Of a DNA stretch of 64,000 nucleotides, positions 49,254-58,481 are shown piece by piece. The translations under genes were made by a program, and so were the position numbers. The stretch comes from Rhodococcus sp. Leaf247 (GTDB lineage: Bacteria > Actinomycetota > Actinomycetes > Mycobacteriales > Mycobacteriaceae): the NCBI RefSeq assembly GCF_001426185.1, contig NZ_LMRP01000001.1, positions 1,652,765 through 1,716,764 on the forward strand. The letters run 5' to 3'. The notes below the pieces were generated by a model, which worked only from the letters and a program-made list of their open reading frames with translations, was not told the origin of the DNA and made no database searches. The stretch's first letter is position 1, and each line of letters begins with the position of its first letter.

Positions 49254-51434
49254 ATGACCTCTGCGCGTCGCCCCGTCATCTCCGTCGTGATCGTCGCCGT
49301 GCTGGTGTTCCTGGGCGGACTGATCGGTGGGCCCTTCCAAGGGAAACTCTCCGAGGTGCAGAAGAACGACAACGCGTCGTACCTGCCCGGGTCGGCCGAA
49401 TCGACCCGTGTGAACACCGAGAGCGCGGGGTTCCTGTCGGTACAGACCATCCCCGGGTTCGTCATGTTCGACAGCCCCGAACCCCTCACGGACGACGACC
49501 GAGCCACCGTCCTGGCGGCGCGGCAGGCGCTCACCGAAATCGAGGGCGTCGATGCGACGGCCATGACTCCGCCGCAGTACTCCGAGGACGGTCGCACCGC
49601 CGCGCTCTACGTCCCGCTGGTGGCGAACAAGGACGGTGCGGAGGTAGCGGGAGACGAACTGGCCGCCACCGAGCAGGAGGTTCTCGACACCGCAACGACA
49701 GCAGCCGGCGACAAACTCGACGTCCTCCCCGCCGGCCCCGGCGGACTGCTGGTCGCGTTCATCGACGCGTTCGAAGGCCTCGACGGCGCCCTTCTGGGGG
49801 CAGCTCTGCTGGTGGTCGTGCTGATCCTGCTGGTGGTCTACCGCTCACCGGTGCTGTGGTTCTTCCCCATCCTGTCGGCGCTGCTGGCGCTGGGCCTGTC
49901 CTCGGTCGTCGTCTACTTCCTGGCCAAGGCGGATCTGCTGACCCTCACCGGCCAGAGCCAGGGCATCCAGTCGGTCCTGGTCCTCGGGGCGGGAACGGAC
50001 TACGCCCTGCTGCTCATCTCGCGGTACCGGGAAGAGCTGCACCATTACGACAGCCGCTTCGACGCGATGATCCGCGCCTGGAAGGAGTCGGCACCCGCCA
50101 TCGTGGCATCGGCGGCGACGGTGATCATCGGACTGCTGTGCCTGAGCTTCTCGGAACTCAACTCGAACAAGAGCCTCGGGCCGGTCGCCGCCATCGGCAT
50201 CGCCGCGACGCTTCTCGTCATGATGACGTTCCTCCCGGTGGCCTTGGCGTTGGCCGGTCGGTGGGTCTTCTGGCCTCGCACACCCCGCGTGGATCAGGCG
50301 TCGGGTATCGCCACCCACGGCGCTTGGGGCCGCATCGCCGACACGATCGGCCGACGTCACCGCCCGGCGTGGATCGGCGCCAGTGTGTTGTTGCTGCTGT
50401 GCATCGTCGGAATCACCGGCCTCGACACGGGCGGCATCACCACGACCGAATCGTTCACGAACCGCCCGCCGGCCGTGGCCGGCCAGGAACTCTACGACGC
50501 GAAGTTCGACCCCGGCACCGGAGCGCCCGCCGTCATCACCGCTCGCGCCTCGGCGACGGACGACGTGATCGCGGCCGCATCGGCGGCGCCCGGCGTCGCC
50601 ACGGCGCCGGGATCGGTGTGCGTGCAGGTCGACTTCGCGAAGATCCAGGATCTGATCAGGACACTCGGACCCGACGCTCTGGCGGCGGCTGCCCAATCCG
50701 GTTGTGCCCCGGCGAATCTGCAGGTCCAGCCCATCGATGGACGCATCATGATCAACGCCGTCCTCGCCGATCCCTACGACTCGGATGCGGCGCTGTCCAC
50801 GGTGCAGACCCTGCGCGCGACGCTGCACGACCTTCCCGATGCGGACGTCCGCGTGGGCGGGAGTTCCGCCGTGACCGTCGATGTGCGGGACGCGTCGATC
50901 CACGATCGGAACCTCATCATCCCGATCGTGTTGGTGGTCATCTTCGTGGTGCTCGCCGTGCTGCTGCGAGCGATCGTCGCTCCGCTCATCCTGATACTCA
51001 CCGTCGTGCTGTCGTTCGCGGCGACGCTCGGAGTGTGCGGCCTGGTGTTCGAGCACGTGCTCGGCTTCGCCGGTGCCGATCAGTCGTTCCCGCTGTTCGC
51101 CTTCGTGTTCCTCGTGGCGCTGGGAATCGACTACAACATCTTCCTGATGACACGCGTCCGCGAAGAAACTCTGAAACACGGTACGCACCAGGGCATCCTG
51201 ACCGGGCTCGCCGTCACCGGCGGCGTCATCACCTCCGCCGGTGTCGTGCTGGCGGCGACGTTCGCCGTGCTCGGCGTGCTGCCGCTGGTGATCCTCGCCG
51301 AACTCGGGTTCGCCGTGGCCTTCGGAGTTCTGCTGGACACCGTCATCGTCCGCAGCATCCTGGTGCCCGCCCTGTCCTACGACATCGGCAGGAAGATCTG
51401 GTGGCCGTCAGCCCTGGCGAGCGCCAGGGACTGA
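49254..51434 (+). CDS. MMPL/RND-family transporter
   Basis: A 726-residue transporter with 11-12 membrane helices in two halves. Each half has one helix, a large outer loop, then a cluster of helices. GAGTDYALLLISRYREE and ALGIDYNIFLMTRVREE are the two repeat signatures with the proton-relay Asp-Tyr pairs. MMPL proteins export lipids or glycolipids in mycolic-acid bacteria; the substrate is not readable. ATG 49254 is taken as start; in-frame GTGs at 49239 and 49242 are alternatives. Confidence 0.9.
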   Translation: MTSARRPVISVVIVAVLVFLGGLIGGPFQGKLSEVQKNDNASYLPGSAESTRVNTESAGFLSVQTIPGFVMFDSPEPLTDDDRATVLAARQALTEIEGVDATAMTPPQYSEDGRTAALYVPLVANKDGAEVAGDELAATEQEVLDTATTAAGDKLDVLPAGPGGLLVAFIDAFEGLDGALLGAALLVVVLILLVVYRSPVLWFFPILSALLALGLSSVVVYFLAKADLLTLTGQSQGIQSVLVLGAGTDYALLLISRYREELHHYDSRFDAMIRAWKESAPAIVASAATVIIGLLCLSFSELNSNKSLGPVAAIGIAATLLVMMTFLPVALALAGRWVFWPRTPRVDQASGIATHGAWGRIADTIGRRHRPAWIGASVLLLLCIVGITGLDTGGITTTESFTNRPPAVAGQELYDAKFDPGTGAPAVITARASATDDVIAAASAAPGVATAPGSVCVQVDFAKIQDLIRTLGPDALAAAAQSGCAPANLQVQPIDGRIMINAVLADPYDSDAALSTVQTLRATLHDLPDADVRVGGSSAVTVDVRDASIHDRNLIIPIVLVVIFVVLAVLLRAIVAPLILILTVVLSFAATLGVCGLVFEHVLGFAGADQSFPLFAFVFLVALGIDYNIFLMTRVREETLKHGTHQGILTGLAVTGGVITSAGVVLAATFAVLGVLPLVILAELGFAVAFGVLLDTVIVRSILVPALSYDIGRKIWWPSALASARD

Positions 51435-51442
51435 CGGACCGA

Positions 51443-53221
51443 TCACAGAACCGTCGTGTCGAGATCCAGAGTCGTGCGATCGAGGGAGACCAGCAGATCG
51501 AACATCGGCCCCGTCTTGGGCAACTCGTAGCGGAAGAAGTACTGCGCGGCAACTCGTTTGCCGTCGTAGAACGCGCCCTCCTTGTCGCCCACAGCGTTGA
51601 GTTGATCGAGCCACAACCACGCCACGACGAGGTGGCCGGCCGCATCCAGGTAGGCACTGGAGTTCGCGAGTGCGACTTCCGGATCACCCTGTCCCCACAC
51701 GGTTCCGGTGACGGAGACGAGTCGATCGAGTGCCGCCTTCAACGCCTCGGCGTACTCACCCGACGCCGCATCGATGGTGGCCGTCACGGCGTCGACAAGC
51801 AGCTGCAGACCTCGGCCGCCCTGTGCGACCACCTTGCGTCCCAGCAGATCGAGGCCCTGAATTCCGTTGGTGCCCTCGTGGATCGGGTTCAGTCGGTTGT
51901 CCCGGTAGAACTGCTCGACGTTGTAGTCGCGCGTGTAGCCGTAGCCACCGTGCACCTGGATGGCCAGATTGTTGGCCTCGAGGCACCACTGCGACGGCCA
52001 TGCCTTGGCGATCGGGGTGAGCACGTCGAGCAGGAAGCCCGCGCGCTCGGCAGCCTCCTGGTCACCGGTGATCTGCTCGTCGACCAATCGCGAGCAGTAC
52101 AGTCCCAACGCGAGACCACCCTCGACATAGGACTTCTGGGCGAGCAGCATCCGGCGCACGTCGGCGTGGTCGATGATCGGCACCTGCGGTGCGGCGGGAT
52201 CCTTGTCCCCCACCGGGCGACCCTGCGCGCGGTCGCGGGCGTAGGCCACCGAGTGCAGGTACCCGGTGTATCCGAGTGCGGTCGCTCCCATGCCGACACC
52301 GATACGGGCCTCGTTCATCATCTTGAACATGTACGACAGGCCCTTGTGCGGCTCGCCTACCAGATATCCGGTGGCGCCGCCTTTCTCACCGAAAGCGAGC
52401 AGGGTGTTGGTGGTTCCGCGGTAGCCCATCTTGTGGTTCAAGCCGACCAGGTTCACGTCGTTGCGTTCGCCGAGCGAGCCGTCCTCGTTCACCAGCGTCT
52501 TGGGGACCACGAACAGCGAGATTCCCTTGACGCCGGCCGGGCCGCCCGGAATCTTCGCCAGCACGAGGTGCACGATGTTCTCACCCAGCTCGTGCTCGCC
52601 ACCCGAGATCCACATCTTCGTTCCGCTCACCGCGTACGTTCCGTCGTCCTGCGGCACGGCCTTGGTCGTGATGTAGGCGAGCGACGATCCGGCTCCGGGC
52701 TCGGACAGACACATCGTGCCGTGGAAACGGCCCTCGAGCATCGGGCGCACGTACTTGTCCACCAACGCCTCGCCGCCGTACTCGATCAGCAGGTTCGCGT
52801 TGCCGATGGTGAGGAACGGGTAGGTGGCGGTACCGGTGTTCGCGGCCTGGAACCACGCCAGCGAGGCCTTCGACACCGTCGTCGGCAACTGCAATCCGCC
52901 GAGCGAGTCGTCGAACTGCCCGGAGATCAGACCGGCGTCGTTGAAGACCCTCAGCGCCTGCTCGACCTCGGGGATGAGGACGACTTTGCCGTCGTCGCCG
53001 ACGTGCGGCTCGTTCGCGTCGGCCTTCTTGTTGTGCGGCGCGAAGTGCTTCACCGCGATCTGCTCACTGAGCTCCATGACCGCGTCGAACGTCTCACGGG
53101 AATGGTCGGAGAACCGCTTGCGCTCGGTCAGGGACTCGACGTCGAGCCATTCGTAGAGCAGGAATTCGAGATCACGACGCGACAGGATCAGATTCGCGGG
53201 TACTTCGGCAGCAGAGGACAT
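51443..53221 (-). CDS. acyl-CoA dehydrogenase (FadE5-like)
   Basis: A 592-residue FAD enzyme of beta-oxidation. It has CLSEPGAGSS and KMWISGGEHE, which are FAD and substrate contacts, and the catalytic Glu in PIHEGTNGIQGLDLLGRK. An extended C-terminal domain makes it longer than ordinary acyl-CoA dehydrogenases and matches the FadE5/AcdA group with broad chain-length use. It converges with the MMPL gene, leaving only 8 bases between them. Confidence 0.93.
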   Translation of the reverse strand: MSSAAEVPANLILSRRDLEFLLYEWLDVESLTERKRFSDHSRETFDAVMELSEQIAVKHFAPHNKKADANEPHVGDDGKVVLIPEVEQALRVFNDAGLISGQFDDSLGGLQLPTTVSKASLAWFQAANTGTATYPFLTIGNANLLIEYGGEALVDKYVRPMLEGRFHGTMCLSEPGAGSSLAYITTKAVPQDDGTYAVSGTKMWISGGEHELGENIVHLVLAKIPGGPAGVKGISLFVVPKTLVNEDGSLGERNDVNLVGLNHKMGYRGTTNTLLAFGEKGGATGYLVGEPHKGLSYMFKMMNEARIGVGMGATALGYTGYLHSVAYARDRAQGRPVGDKDPAAPQVPIIDHADVRRMLLAQKSYVEGGLALGLYCSRLVDEQITGDQEAAERAGFLLDVLTPIAKAWPSQWCLEANNLAIQVHGGYGYTRDYNVEQFYRDNRLNPIHEGTNGIQGLDLLGRKVVAQGGRGLQLLVDAVTATIDAASGEYAEALKAALDRLVSVTGTVWGQGDPEVALANSSAYLDAAGHLVVAWLWLDQLNAVGDKEGAFYDGKRVAAQYFFRYELPKTGPMFDLLVSLDRTTLDLDTTVL

Positions 53222-53240
53222 ACCCCGAGAGTAATACCGG

Positions 53241-53813
53241 TCACCGCGGCGAGGACTCGAGTGCCAACAATGCCAGCTTCGCGTCCTCTCCCCCGACATA
53301 GCGACCGGGCGACCCGTCCGACCGGACGACGCGGTGACAGGGAATGACCAGCGGCAACGGGTTGTGCGCGCACGCCGACCCGACAGCACGGACAGCGCCG
53401 GGACTCGCGGTCTCGGCGGCGATCGCGGCGTAACTGCGCGTCGACCCGTACGGAATCTGCTGCAGCCGGCCCAGGACATCGCGTCGGAAACCGGAGGCGA
53501 GCTGCAGATCGACGGCGAAGTCCATGCGTCGACCCGTACCCGCGAAGTAGGCGTCGAGGCTGCGCGCGACCGGGTCCAGCCTCCCGTGCGCTTTCAGGAT
53601 CCTGGGGCTGATGCGCGTCGCCAACATCGCGAGGACGCTGTCGTGGCCCTCGACGTCGAACGCCACGCGCACCACTCCGACATCGGTCGCCGCGAGCAGC
53701 AACGTGCCGACGGGTGAATCCATGGTCCGGTAGGCAACGTCCAGCAGGCCCTCCCTCTCGGCGCTGCGCAGAAGACGGTCGTGTAGAGCAGTCAGGTCCG
53801 TCGGGGCAGTCAC
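53241..53813 (-). CDS. ogt: methylated-DNA--protein-cysteine methyltransferase
   Basis: A 190-residue suicide repair protein that takes methyl groups from O6-methylguanine onto C159 in IPCHRVV. SYAAIAAETASPGAVRAVGSA is the DNA-binding helix region. It has no AdaA-type zinc domain. Its GTG overlaps the stop of the upstream sigma-like gene by four bases, so both are made together. The acyl-CoA dehydrogenase follows 20 bases later. Confidence 0.94.
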   Translation of the reverse strand: MTAPTDLTALHDRLLRSAEREGLLDVAYRTMDSPVGTLLLAATDVGVVRVAFDVEGHDSVLAMLATRISPRILKAHGRLDPVARSLDAYFAGTGRRMDFAVDLQLASGFRRDVLGRLQQIPYGSTRSYAAIAAETASPGAVRAVGSACAHNPLPLVIPCHRVVRSDGSPGRYVGGEDAKLALLALESSPR

Positions 53814-54277
53814 AGCAACTCACTCCTCGTGGTGGTCCTTCTCAGGGTGGCGATACCGTCGGCACAGGCGCGCCGGGCCGCGGCAGTCGAATTGCCCAGC
53901 AGCGCAGCTACATCCGCGTGCGGCAACCCGCCGATGTGGTGATACGCGACGGCCAGTCGCTGGGTGTCGGGCAGTGCAGCGACAGCGGCCCACAACGCAT
54001 GGTTCTCATCGGGAGCCGTCTGTTGACGGTCGGGCAGTTCGGCGGTGGGCACTGCCCGCCTCGCGGCCGCGCGGTGCATGTCGATCGCCTTGCGGTGCGC
54101 GATGGTCACCAACCACGCCTGGACGTTCGCATCCGCCGGCAGGTCCGGGTAGGCACGCAGAGCGGACAGGAATGTCTCCGACCACGCGTCGTCTGCATCG
54201 ACGGGACCCACCGCGGCGCGGCACACCCGCAGCACCACGGCGCCGTGGGTCTGCACGACAGTCTCGAACGGAAGCAT
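53810..54277 (-). CDS. ECF-like RNA polymerase sigma factor
   Basis: A 155-residue region 2/region 4 sigma-like protein. DDAWSETFLSAL corresponds to region 2.2 and AWLVTIAHRKAIDMHRA to region 2.4. PDTQRLAVAYHHIGGLPHADVAALLGNSTAAARRACADGI is the region 4 helix-turn-helix (about residues 103-142). ATG 54277 is chosen. The coupling to ogt suggests control of, or response to, alkylation damage. The frame stays open for 113 codons upstream into a repeat array; that part has no resemblance to sigma factors. Confidence 0.85.
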   Translation of the reverse strand: MLPFETVVQTHGAVVLRVCRAAVGPVDADDAWSETFLSALRAYPDLPADANVQAWLVTIAHRKAIDMHRAAARRAVPTAELPDRQQTAPDENHALWAAVAALPDTQRLAVAYHHIGGLPHADVAALLGNSTAAARRACADGIATLRRTTTRSELL

Positions 54278-55068
54278 CACGATCAGTAAACGCGTGAGGG
54301 TGGCGGAACGTGAGAATCGGCGGGGTGTCGGGTGCAGCGAGCTGTGTGCACACCCCCTGTGTGAAGCGCACACACCTTGCAGGCTGCAGCAATTGGTGTT
54401 CAGTTGACGCCAGCTGTGTGTGCACCCCTTGCAGCGGGGCGCCGCGGCGCTGTTGGGTGCGGCAAGCCGTGTGCACACCCCCTGCGTCAACCGCACACAC
54501 CCTGCAGCGTGCAGCAACGGGTGCTCACTCCACGCCAGCCGTGTGCACACCCTTTGCAGCCGGGCGCAGCAGCGCGAGGTGTAGTCGGCTGTGCGCGGAC
54601 TCTCTTCAGCCGGCACTGCGACACAAGGGTGCGGCCAGCTGTGTGCACACCCCCTGCGTCAACCGCACACACCCTGCAGCCTGCAGCAACGGGTGCTCAC
54701 TTCACACCAGCCGTGTGCACACACCTTGCAGCCGGGCGCAGCAGCGCGAGGTGCAGTCGGCTGTGCGCGGACTCTTTTCAGCCGGCACTGCGACGCAAGG
54801 GTGCAGCAAATCCGAGTGCACACCCCCTGCGTGAACCGCACACACCCTGCAACCTTCAGCAACGAGTGCTCACTTCACGTCAGCTGTGTGTACACCCCTC
54901 GCAGCCAGGCATCGCGGCTGCTGTCGGGTGCAGCAAGCCGAGTGCACACCCCCTGCGTCAACCGCACACACCCTGCAGCGTGCCGCAACGGGTGTTCACT
55001 TCACGCCAGCCGTGTGCACACCCCTTGCAGCCAGCCAGCCAGGCACCCCAGCCGCGCACCCCCAGCAC
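54278..55068. other. 791-base gene-free stretch between lipase and sigma factor genes
   Basis: This stretch is almost wholly filled by the tandem array listed separately. The first 65 bases hold the 5' region of the sigma factor gene, and the last 37 are the lipase 3' flank. Several long open frames cross it on both strands. They share the repeat, so they are products of GC-rich repetition, not genes. Confidence 0.7.
54344..55031. repeat. five-unit palindrome-rich tandem array
   Basis: Five imperfect units each hold an A box (GTGTGCACACCCCCTGCG, then CCGCACACACCCTGCAGC) and a B box (GTGTGCACACCCCTTGCAGC). A boxes start at 54344, 54469, 54641, 54814 and 54940; B boxes at 54418, 54541, 54713, 54886 and 55012. 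The A-to-B distance is 72-74 bases throughout. The B-to-A distance alternates between about 52 and 100 bases, giving short and long units. The 10-base palindrome GTGTGCACAC is perfect in six boxes. It is not coding, has no CRISPR-like unique spacers, and its role is unknown. Confidence 0.85.
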
Positions 55069-55908
55069 TCAGCAGGGGCTGGGCACTCGATCGGCGTAGG
55101 AACGGTCGAGGCCGCGCTGGATCATCCACACCGCTCGCGGATCGCTGGTGAGCTCCATGTGGGTTGCCGTGTTCTGCGGGCAGCCGTCCTGGACCCAAAC
55201 GTTGTCGACGCTCGCGCCGGGGCCGGCGGTGAGGAACGTGTTCTCAGGAGGGGTGGACACCGTGTCGGAGCGCGTGGCGATCACGGTGTAGTCGACACCC
55301 GGAACCGTGTCCCCGTCCGCGTTGAGAGCGCCGAGGAAGTTCGATCCGACCATCTGCTGCACGAACGACGGTCCGACCGCTGCCGCGGCGACTTCGCCGA
55401 CCGGGAGGCCGAACTGCTCCGCCAGGGATCCGATGAGCTGCCCGGCGGAGAAGGTGGTGCCGTGGTTGGTCGCACCGAGGGTGACGAGGGTGTGCACCGC
55501 GTCGGCTCCACCGTCGAACTTCAGGTACTGCCGCGCGACGACGCCGCCCTGCGAGTGACCGACGATGTCGACCTGTTCCGCACCGGTCCGGCCCCGGACG
55601 TCGTCGACGAAGGTAGCCAATTCGCGTGACGACGCGGCGATGTCGTCGCCGCCGTAGGTCTGCAGGAGGTTGGAGCCCGGGTCGGCGCGGTAGCCGTATT
55701 CGAGGGTGAACACGCAGTAGCCCTCGGCGCCGAGCTGGGGAGCCAGGGTCGACCACGTGTCGGGTCCGTCGACCCAGGTGCCGTGGACGAGAACGACGGG
55801 GCGCGGATGGGCGCCCGAGGGTGAACACGACGCGGGTTCCGCGTCGGCGTGGACGGGCACCGCACATGCCGCCACTGCGAGTGCGGCCACCATCATCGCC
55901 CGTTTCAT
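55069..55908 (-). CDS. secreted lipase/esterase (lipase class 2-like)
   Basis: A 279-residue exported alpha/beta hydrolase. A signal peptide covers about 1-22 (cleavage after VHADA), followed by VVLVHGTWVDGPDTW (oxyanion region) and the GHSQGG nucleophile elbow with S119. Asp and His of the triad are expected near residues 210-250. Paired Cys residues suggest disulfides outside the cell. It ends 37 bases from the repeat array. Substrate probably acylglycerols or other esters. Confidence 0.9.
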   Translation of the reverse strand: MKRAMMVAALAVAACAVPVHADAEPASCSPSGAHPRPVVLVHGTWVDGPDTWSTLAPQLGAEGYCVFTLEYGYRADPGSNLLQTYGGDDIAASSRELATFVDDVRGRTGAEQVDIVGHSQGGVVARQYLKFDGGADAVHTLVTLGATNHGTTFSAGQLIGSLAEQFGLPVGEVAAAAVGPSFVQQMVGSNFLGALNADGDTVPGVDYTVIATRSDTVSTPPENTFLTAGPGASVDNVWVQDGCPQNTATHMELTSDPRAVWMIQRGLDRSYADRVPSPC

Positions 55909-55941
55909 ACCGACGATGTTACTGGAGTGGCAGATGTGACC

Positions 55942-56721
55942 TCAGTCGCTGGTCGGCCCCAGCGAGATACCGCGACCGATGAGCCACAGTTCCGGGTCCA
56001 CGTGCTTGTCGGCGACGATCGTCTCGAAGTGCAGGTGCGGTCCCGTCGAGTCGCCTCGGTTGCCCATCGTCGCGATCTGCTGACCGGCGGCAACCCGCTG
56101 CCCTGCGACGGCGATGATGGTGTCCACGTGGCCATAGATGGTCACGGTGCCGTCGTCGTGACGCACGCGGACCCACAATCCGAATCCGCTGGCGGGTCCC
56201 GCCTCGATGACCTGGCCGTCGGCCACGGAGAGGATCGGGGTTCCGATCGGTCCTGCGATGTCGATCCCGTTGTGAGTGGTTCCCCACCTCGGACCGAACC
56301 CGGATGTGTACGCGCCCTTGGCCGGCAGCGCGTAGTTGCCGATGCGCGCGCCGATGACGGCCGGCGGCAGTTCGTAGAGCCGCCGATCCTTCTCCTCGGC
56401 ACTCGCTGCCGACGTGAGCACGGCGACGGCGGCCGCGTACTCCTCCTCGGCCGTCGCGCGGTTGGCCTTGGCGATCTGCCGCAGCGGGCCGAGGTTCCGG
56501 TCCGGCTCGGTCAGGAACGTCGGACGCAGGTCCGCGGCCGGCACGGACGCCGCGGAGGGCGGCGCGGACTCCGGCGTCGGCCTCGTCAGCTGGAACACGA
56601 GTACGGCGACGGCCAACACCAGGACGATGGCCAGAGCTTGCAGCGACACGGTGCGCACCGGGACCGTCGCCGGGGCGGTCTCCGTATCGGCATCGCGCCT
56701 GCGTGTGAGCAACTGAACCAC
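55942..56721 (-). CDS. membrane-anchored M23 (LytM-type) peptidase
   Basis: A 259-residue protein with one N-terminal membrane helix (about 26-44), a helical linker and a C-terminal LytM domain. Zinc ligands are H150 and D154 in THNGIDI and H231 in GPHLHFE; H197 and H229 are the other active-site His. All are present, so it should be an active peptidoglycan endopeptidase, not a degenerate activator. GTG 56721 is taken as start, though no good ribosome binding site is visible. A longer frame upstream lacks family resemblance. Confidence 0.87.
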   Translation of the reverse strand: MVQLLTRRRDADTETAPATVPVRTVSLQALAIVLVLAVAVLVFQLTRPTPESAPPSAASVPAADLRPTFLTEPDRNLGPLRQIAKANRATAEEEYAAAVAVLTSAASAEEKDRRLYELPPAVIGARIGNYALPAKGAYTSGFGPRWGTTHNGIDIAGPIGTPILSVADGQVIEAGPASGFGLWVRVRHDDGTVTIYGHVDTIIAVAGQRVAAGQQIATMGNRGDSTGPHLHFETIVADKHVDPELWLIGRGISLGPTSD

Positions 56722-56771
56722 GCTGGTGACGCTACCGGGCGTGCTCGTCCGCCGGTCCCGATCCACAGTGT

Positions 56772-58481
56772 TCAGCTCCGCGGGACGGGGCGATTCGAGT
56801 CGTCGAGCCTGATCGGTGCGATCCGGTCGTAGACGTCGCCCGGACCGGGGTTGTCCGGATGCGACGCACCGCCGAGATGGTTCATCACTCCCCACACCGC
56901 GTTGAGGGCAGTCTGGATGGCCCCTTCCGCCCATCCTGCAGTCCATGAAATGTCGTCGCCGGCGAGAAAGATTCCTCGGTGGCGAGGGTCCAGATCGTGC
57001 TGGACGAAGTGCGAGAACAACCGCTCCTGATACCGGTAGTGACCGGGCAGATTGGCCTTGAACGCACCCATGAAATGGCGCTCGGTCTCCCAGGACAACG
57101 TCACCGGATCCGAGATGATGTGGCTCCGGAAATCGACGCCCGGATAGATCTTCTCAAGCGACCCCAACATCAACGTCAGACGCTCGTCCGGCGACAACGG
57201 GAGCAACTTCAACGAGTCGTCGCTCCATGTGTAGGACAGGCAGATCACGCCGGGTCGATCGTCGCCGTGATCGAGCAGATAGGTCCCGCGACTGAGCCGG
57301 TCCGTGAGCGTCATGCTCACCAGATCTCGACCGGTGTCCGGGTCGACGTCCTTCCAGAACGGTCTGTCGACGAGAACGAACACCTTGGTCGAGCCCATGT
57401 AGTGGGTGCGCTCGACGGCCGTCCAGTGGTCGATGGGCAGCAGGTCGTCGTCGGTGTCGATCGTGTTGAGCAGCATCCAGCTCTGCGCGGTGACGACGAC
57501 GGCGTCGAACTCCTCGGTGGCACCGGCCTCGTCGGTCACGGCGTACCGCTCACCTCGACGCCGTATCTCCGTCACACCCGGACGGGTCGCGCCGTCGTGC
57601 AGGGACTCGACGGATGTCCCGGCCGGCCAGTGAGCCGCATCCTCCACCTGCTCGGACCACAGCCCCGCCGGCAACCGGGTGGATCCGCCCACGATTCCGC
57701 GATGGTGGTCGTCGGCCGCCGTGGCCACGACGCGGAGGATCTCGAGGATCGAGTTGGGGAAGTCGGTGTCCCAGCCCCCGGTCCCGAAACCGACCTGGCC
57801 GAACAACTCTCGCCGAGCGAACGACGCGAAGTGGGGAGAGTCGACCAGGAACCCGTAGAATGTTGTGTCGTCCAGTCGGACCACGAGGTCGTTCCAGATC
57901 CGCTTGACGGCCTCCACGTCGCGCAGCCGGATGGCGCGCTGCAGCGCCACCAGTTCGGACTGCTCCTCGAGCGTCCTCTGCCACGCCTGTGCGACCTCCG
58001 CGTACTCGTCGGGCAGATCCGTGAGGTGTCGCGCGTAGTGGCTGGTGCCCTTGAGGTCGATGACCGTGCTGCTCGTCGCGTCGGCAAGCGGGTTGGGGAA
58101 CGCCGTCGTCTCGATGCCGAGGTGATCGAGGTAGTGGAACAGCGCGGTCGACGACGGAGGGAACCGCATCGCCCCCATCTCCGCGACGATGTCGGGATGG
58201 CCGTCGAACGACACCGAATGCATGCGGCCGCCGAGTCGGCCCGCCTCGTAGACGACGGGTTCGAGACCCATGCGCAGCAGCTCCCGAGCCGCGACGGTGC
58301 CGGCCAGGCCGGCTCCGACGATCGCGACGCGCGTTCCGAGGCGCTCCTGCGGAACCGAGCCCAGCCCTGCCGGGTGGGACACGTAGTCGTCGTACGCGAA
58401 CGGGAAGTCGGGGCCGAACATCGTGACGGGAGGTTCGCGGTCCTCCGTGGTGGTGCTGTCGGGAGTGACGGGCGTTGTCAT
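56772..58481 (-). CDS. FAD-dependent amino-acid 2-monooxygenase/oxidase (lysine/arginine 2-monooxygenase type)
   Basis: A 569-residue flavoenzyme. The N-terminus MFGPDFPFAYDDYVSHPAGL, the FAD motif IVGAGLAG (54-61), FGQVGFGTGGWDTDFPNS and the late GIFLAGDDISWTAGW closely follow Pseudomonas lysine 2-monooxygenase (about 560 residues). The enzyme turns a basic amino acid into the shorter amide. Since a ureohydrolase gene lies across the divergent region, arginine is a reasonable substrate, giving 4-guanidinobutyramide. ATG 58481 overlaps the regulator stop (ATGA). Confidence 0.85.
   Translation of the reverse strand: MTTPVTPDSTTTEDREPPVTMFGPDFPFAYDDYVSHPAGLGSVPQERLGTRVAIVGAGLAGTVAARELLRMGLEPVVYEAGRLGGRMHSVSFDGHPDIVAEMGAMRFPPSSTALFHYLDHLGIETTAFPNPLADATSSTVIDLKGTSHYARHLTDLPDEYAEVAQAWQRTLEEQSELVALQRAIRLRDVEAVKRIWNDLVVRLDDTTFYGFLVDSPHFASFARRELFGQVGFGTGGWDTDFPNSILEILRVVATAADDHHRGIVGGSTRLPAGLWSEQVEDAAHWPAGTSVESLHDGATRPGVTEIRRRGERYAVTDEAGATEEFDAVVVTAQSWMLLNTIDTDDDLLPIDHWTAVERTHYMGSTKVFVLVDRPFWKDVDPDTGRDLVSMTLTDRLSRGTYLLDHGDDRPGVICLSYTWSDDSLKLLPLSPDERLTLMLGSLEKIYPGVDFRSHIISDPVTLSWETERHFMGAFKANLPGHYRYQERLFSHFVQHDLDPRHRGIFLAGDDISWTAGWAEGAIQTALNAVWGVMNHLGGASHPDNPGPGDVYDRIAPIRLDDSNRPVPRS

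Noticed and set aside
54278-54616. N-terminal extension of the sigma-like gene on the minus strand
   Set aside because: The extra 113 codons are repeat sequence. Sigma region 2 begins right after ATG 54277.
54344-55031. CRISPR array
   Set aside because: Boxes are imperfect, units repeat nearly in full without unique spacers, the period is 125-172 bases and no cas genes are near.
54310-55151. Several long plus-strand open frames (for example 54310-54834, 54377-55099 and 54591-55151) rich in Cys, His and Thr
   Set aside because: They cross the tandem array and repeat its units in different frames; no ribosome binding sites and no family resemblance. The openness is due to GC-rich repetition.
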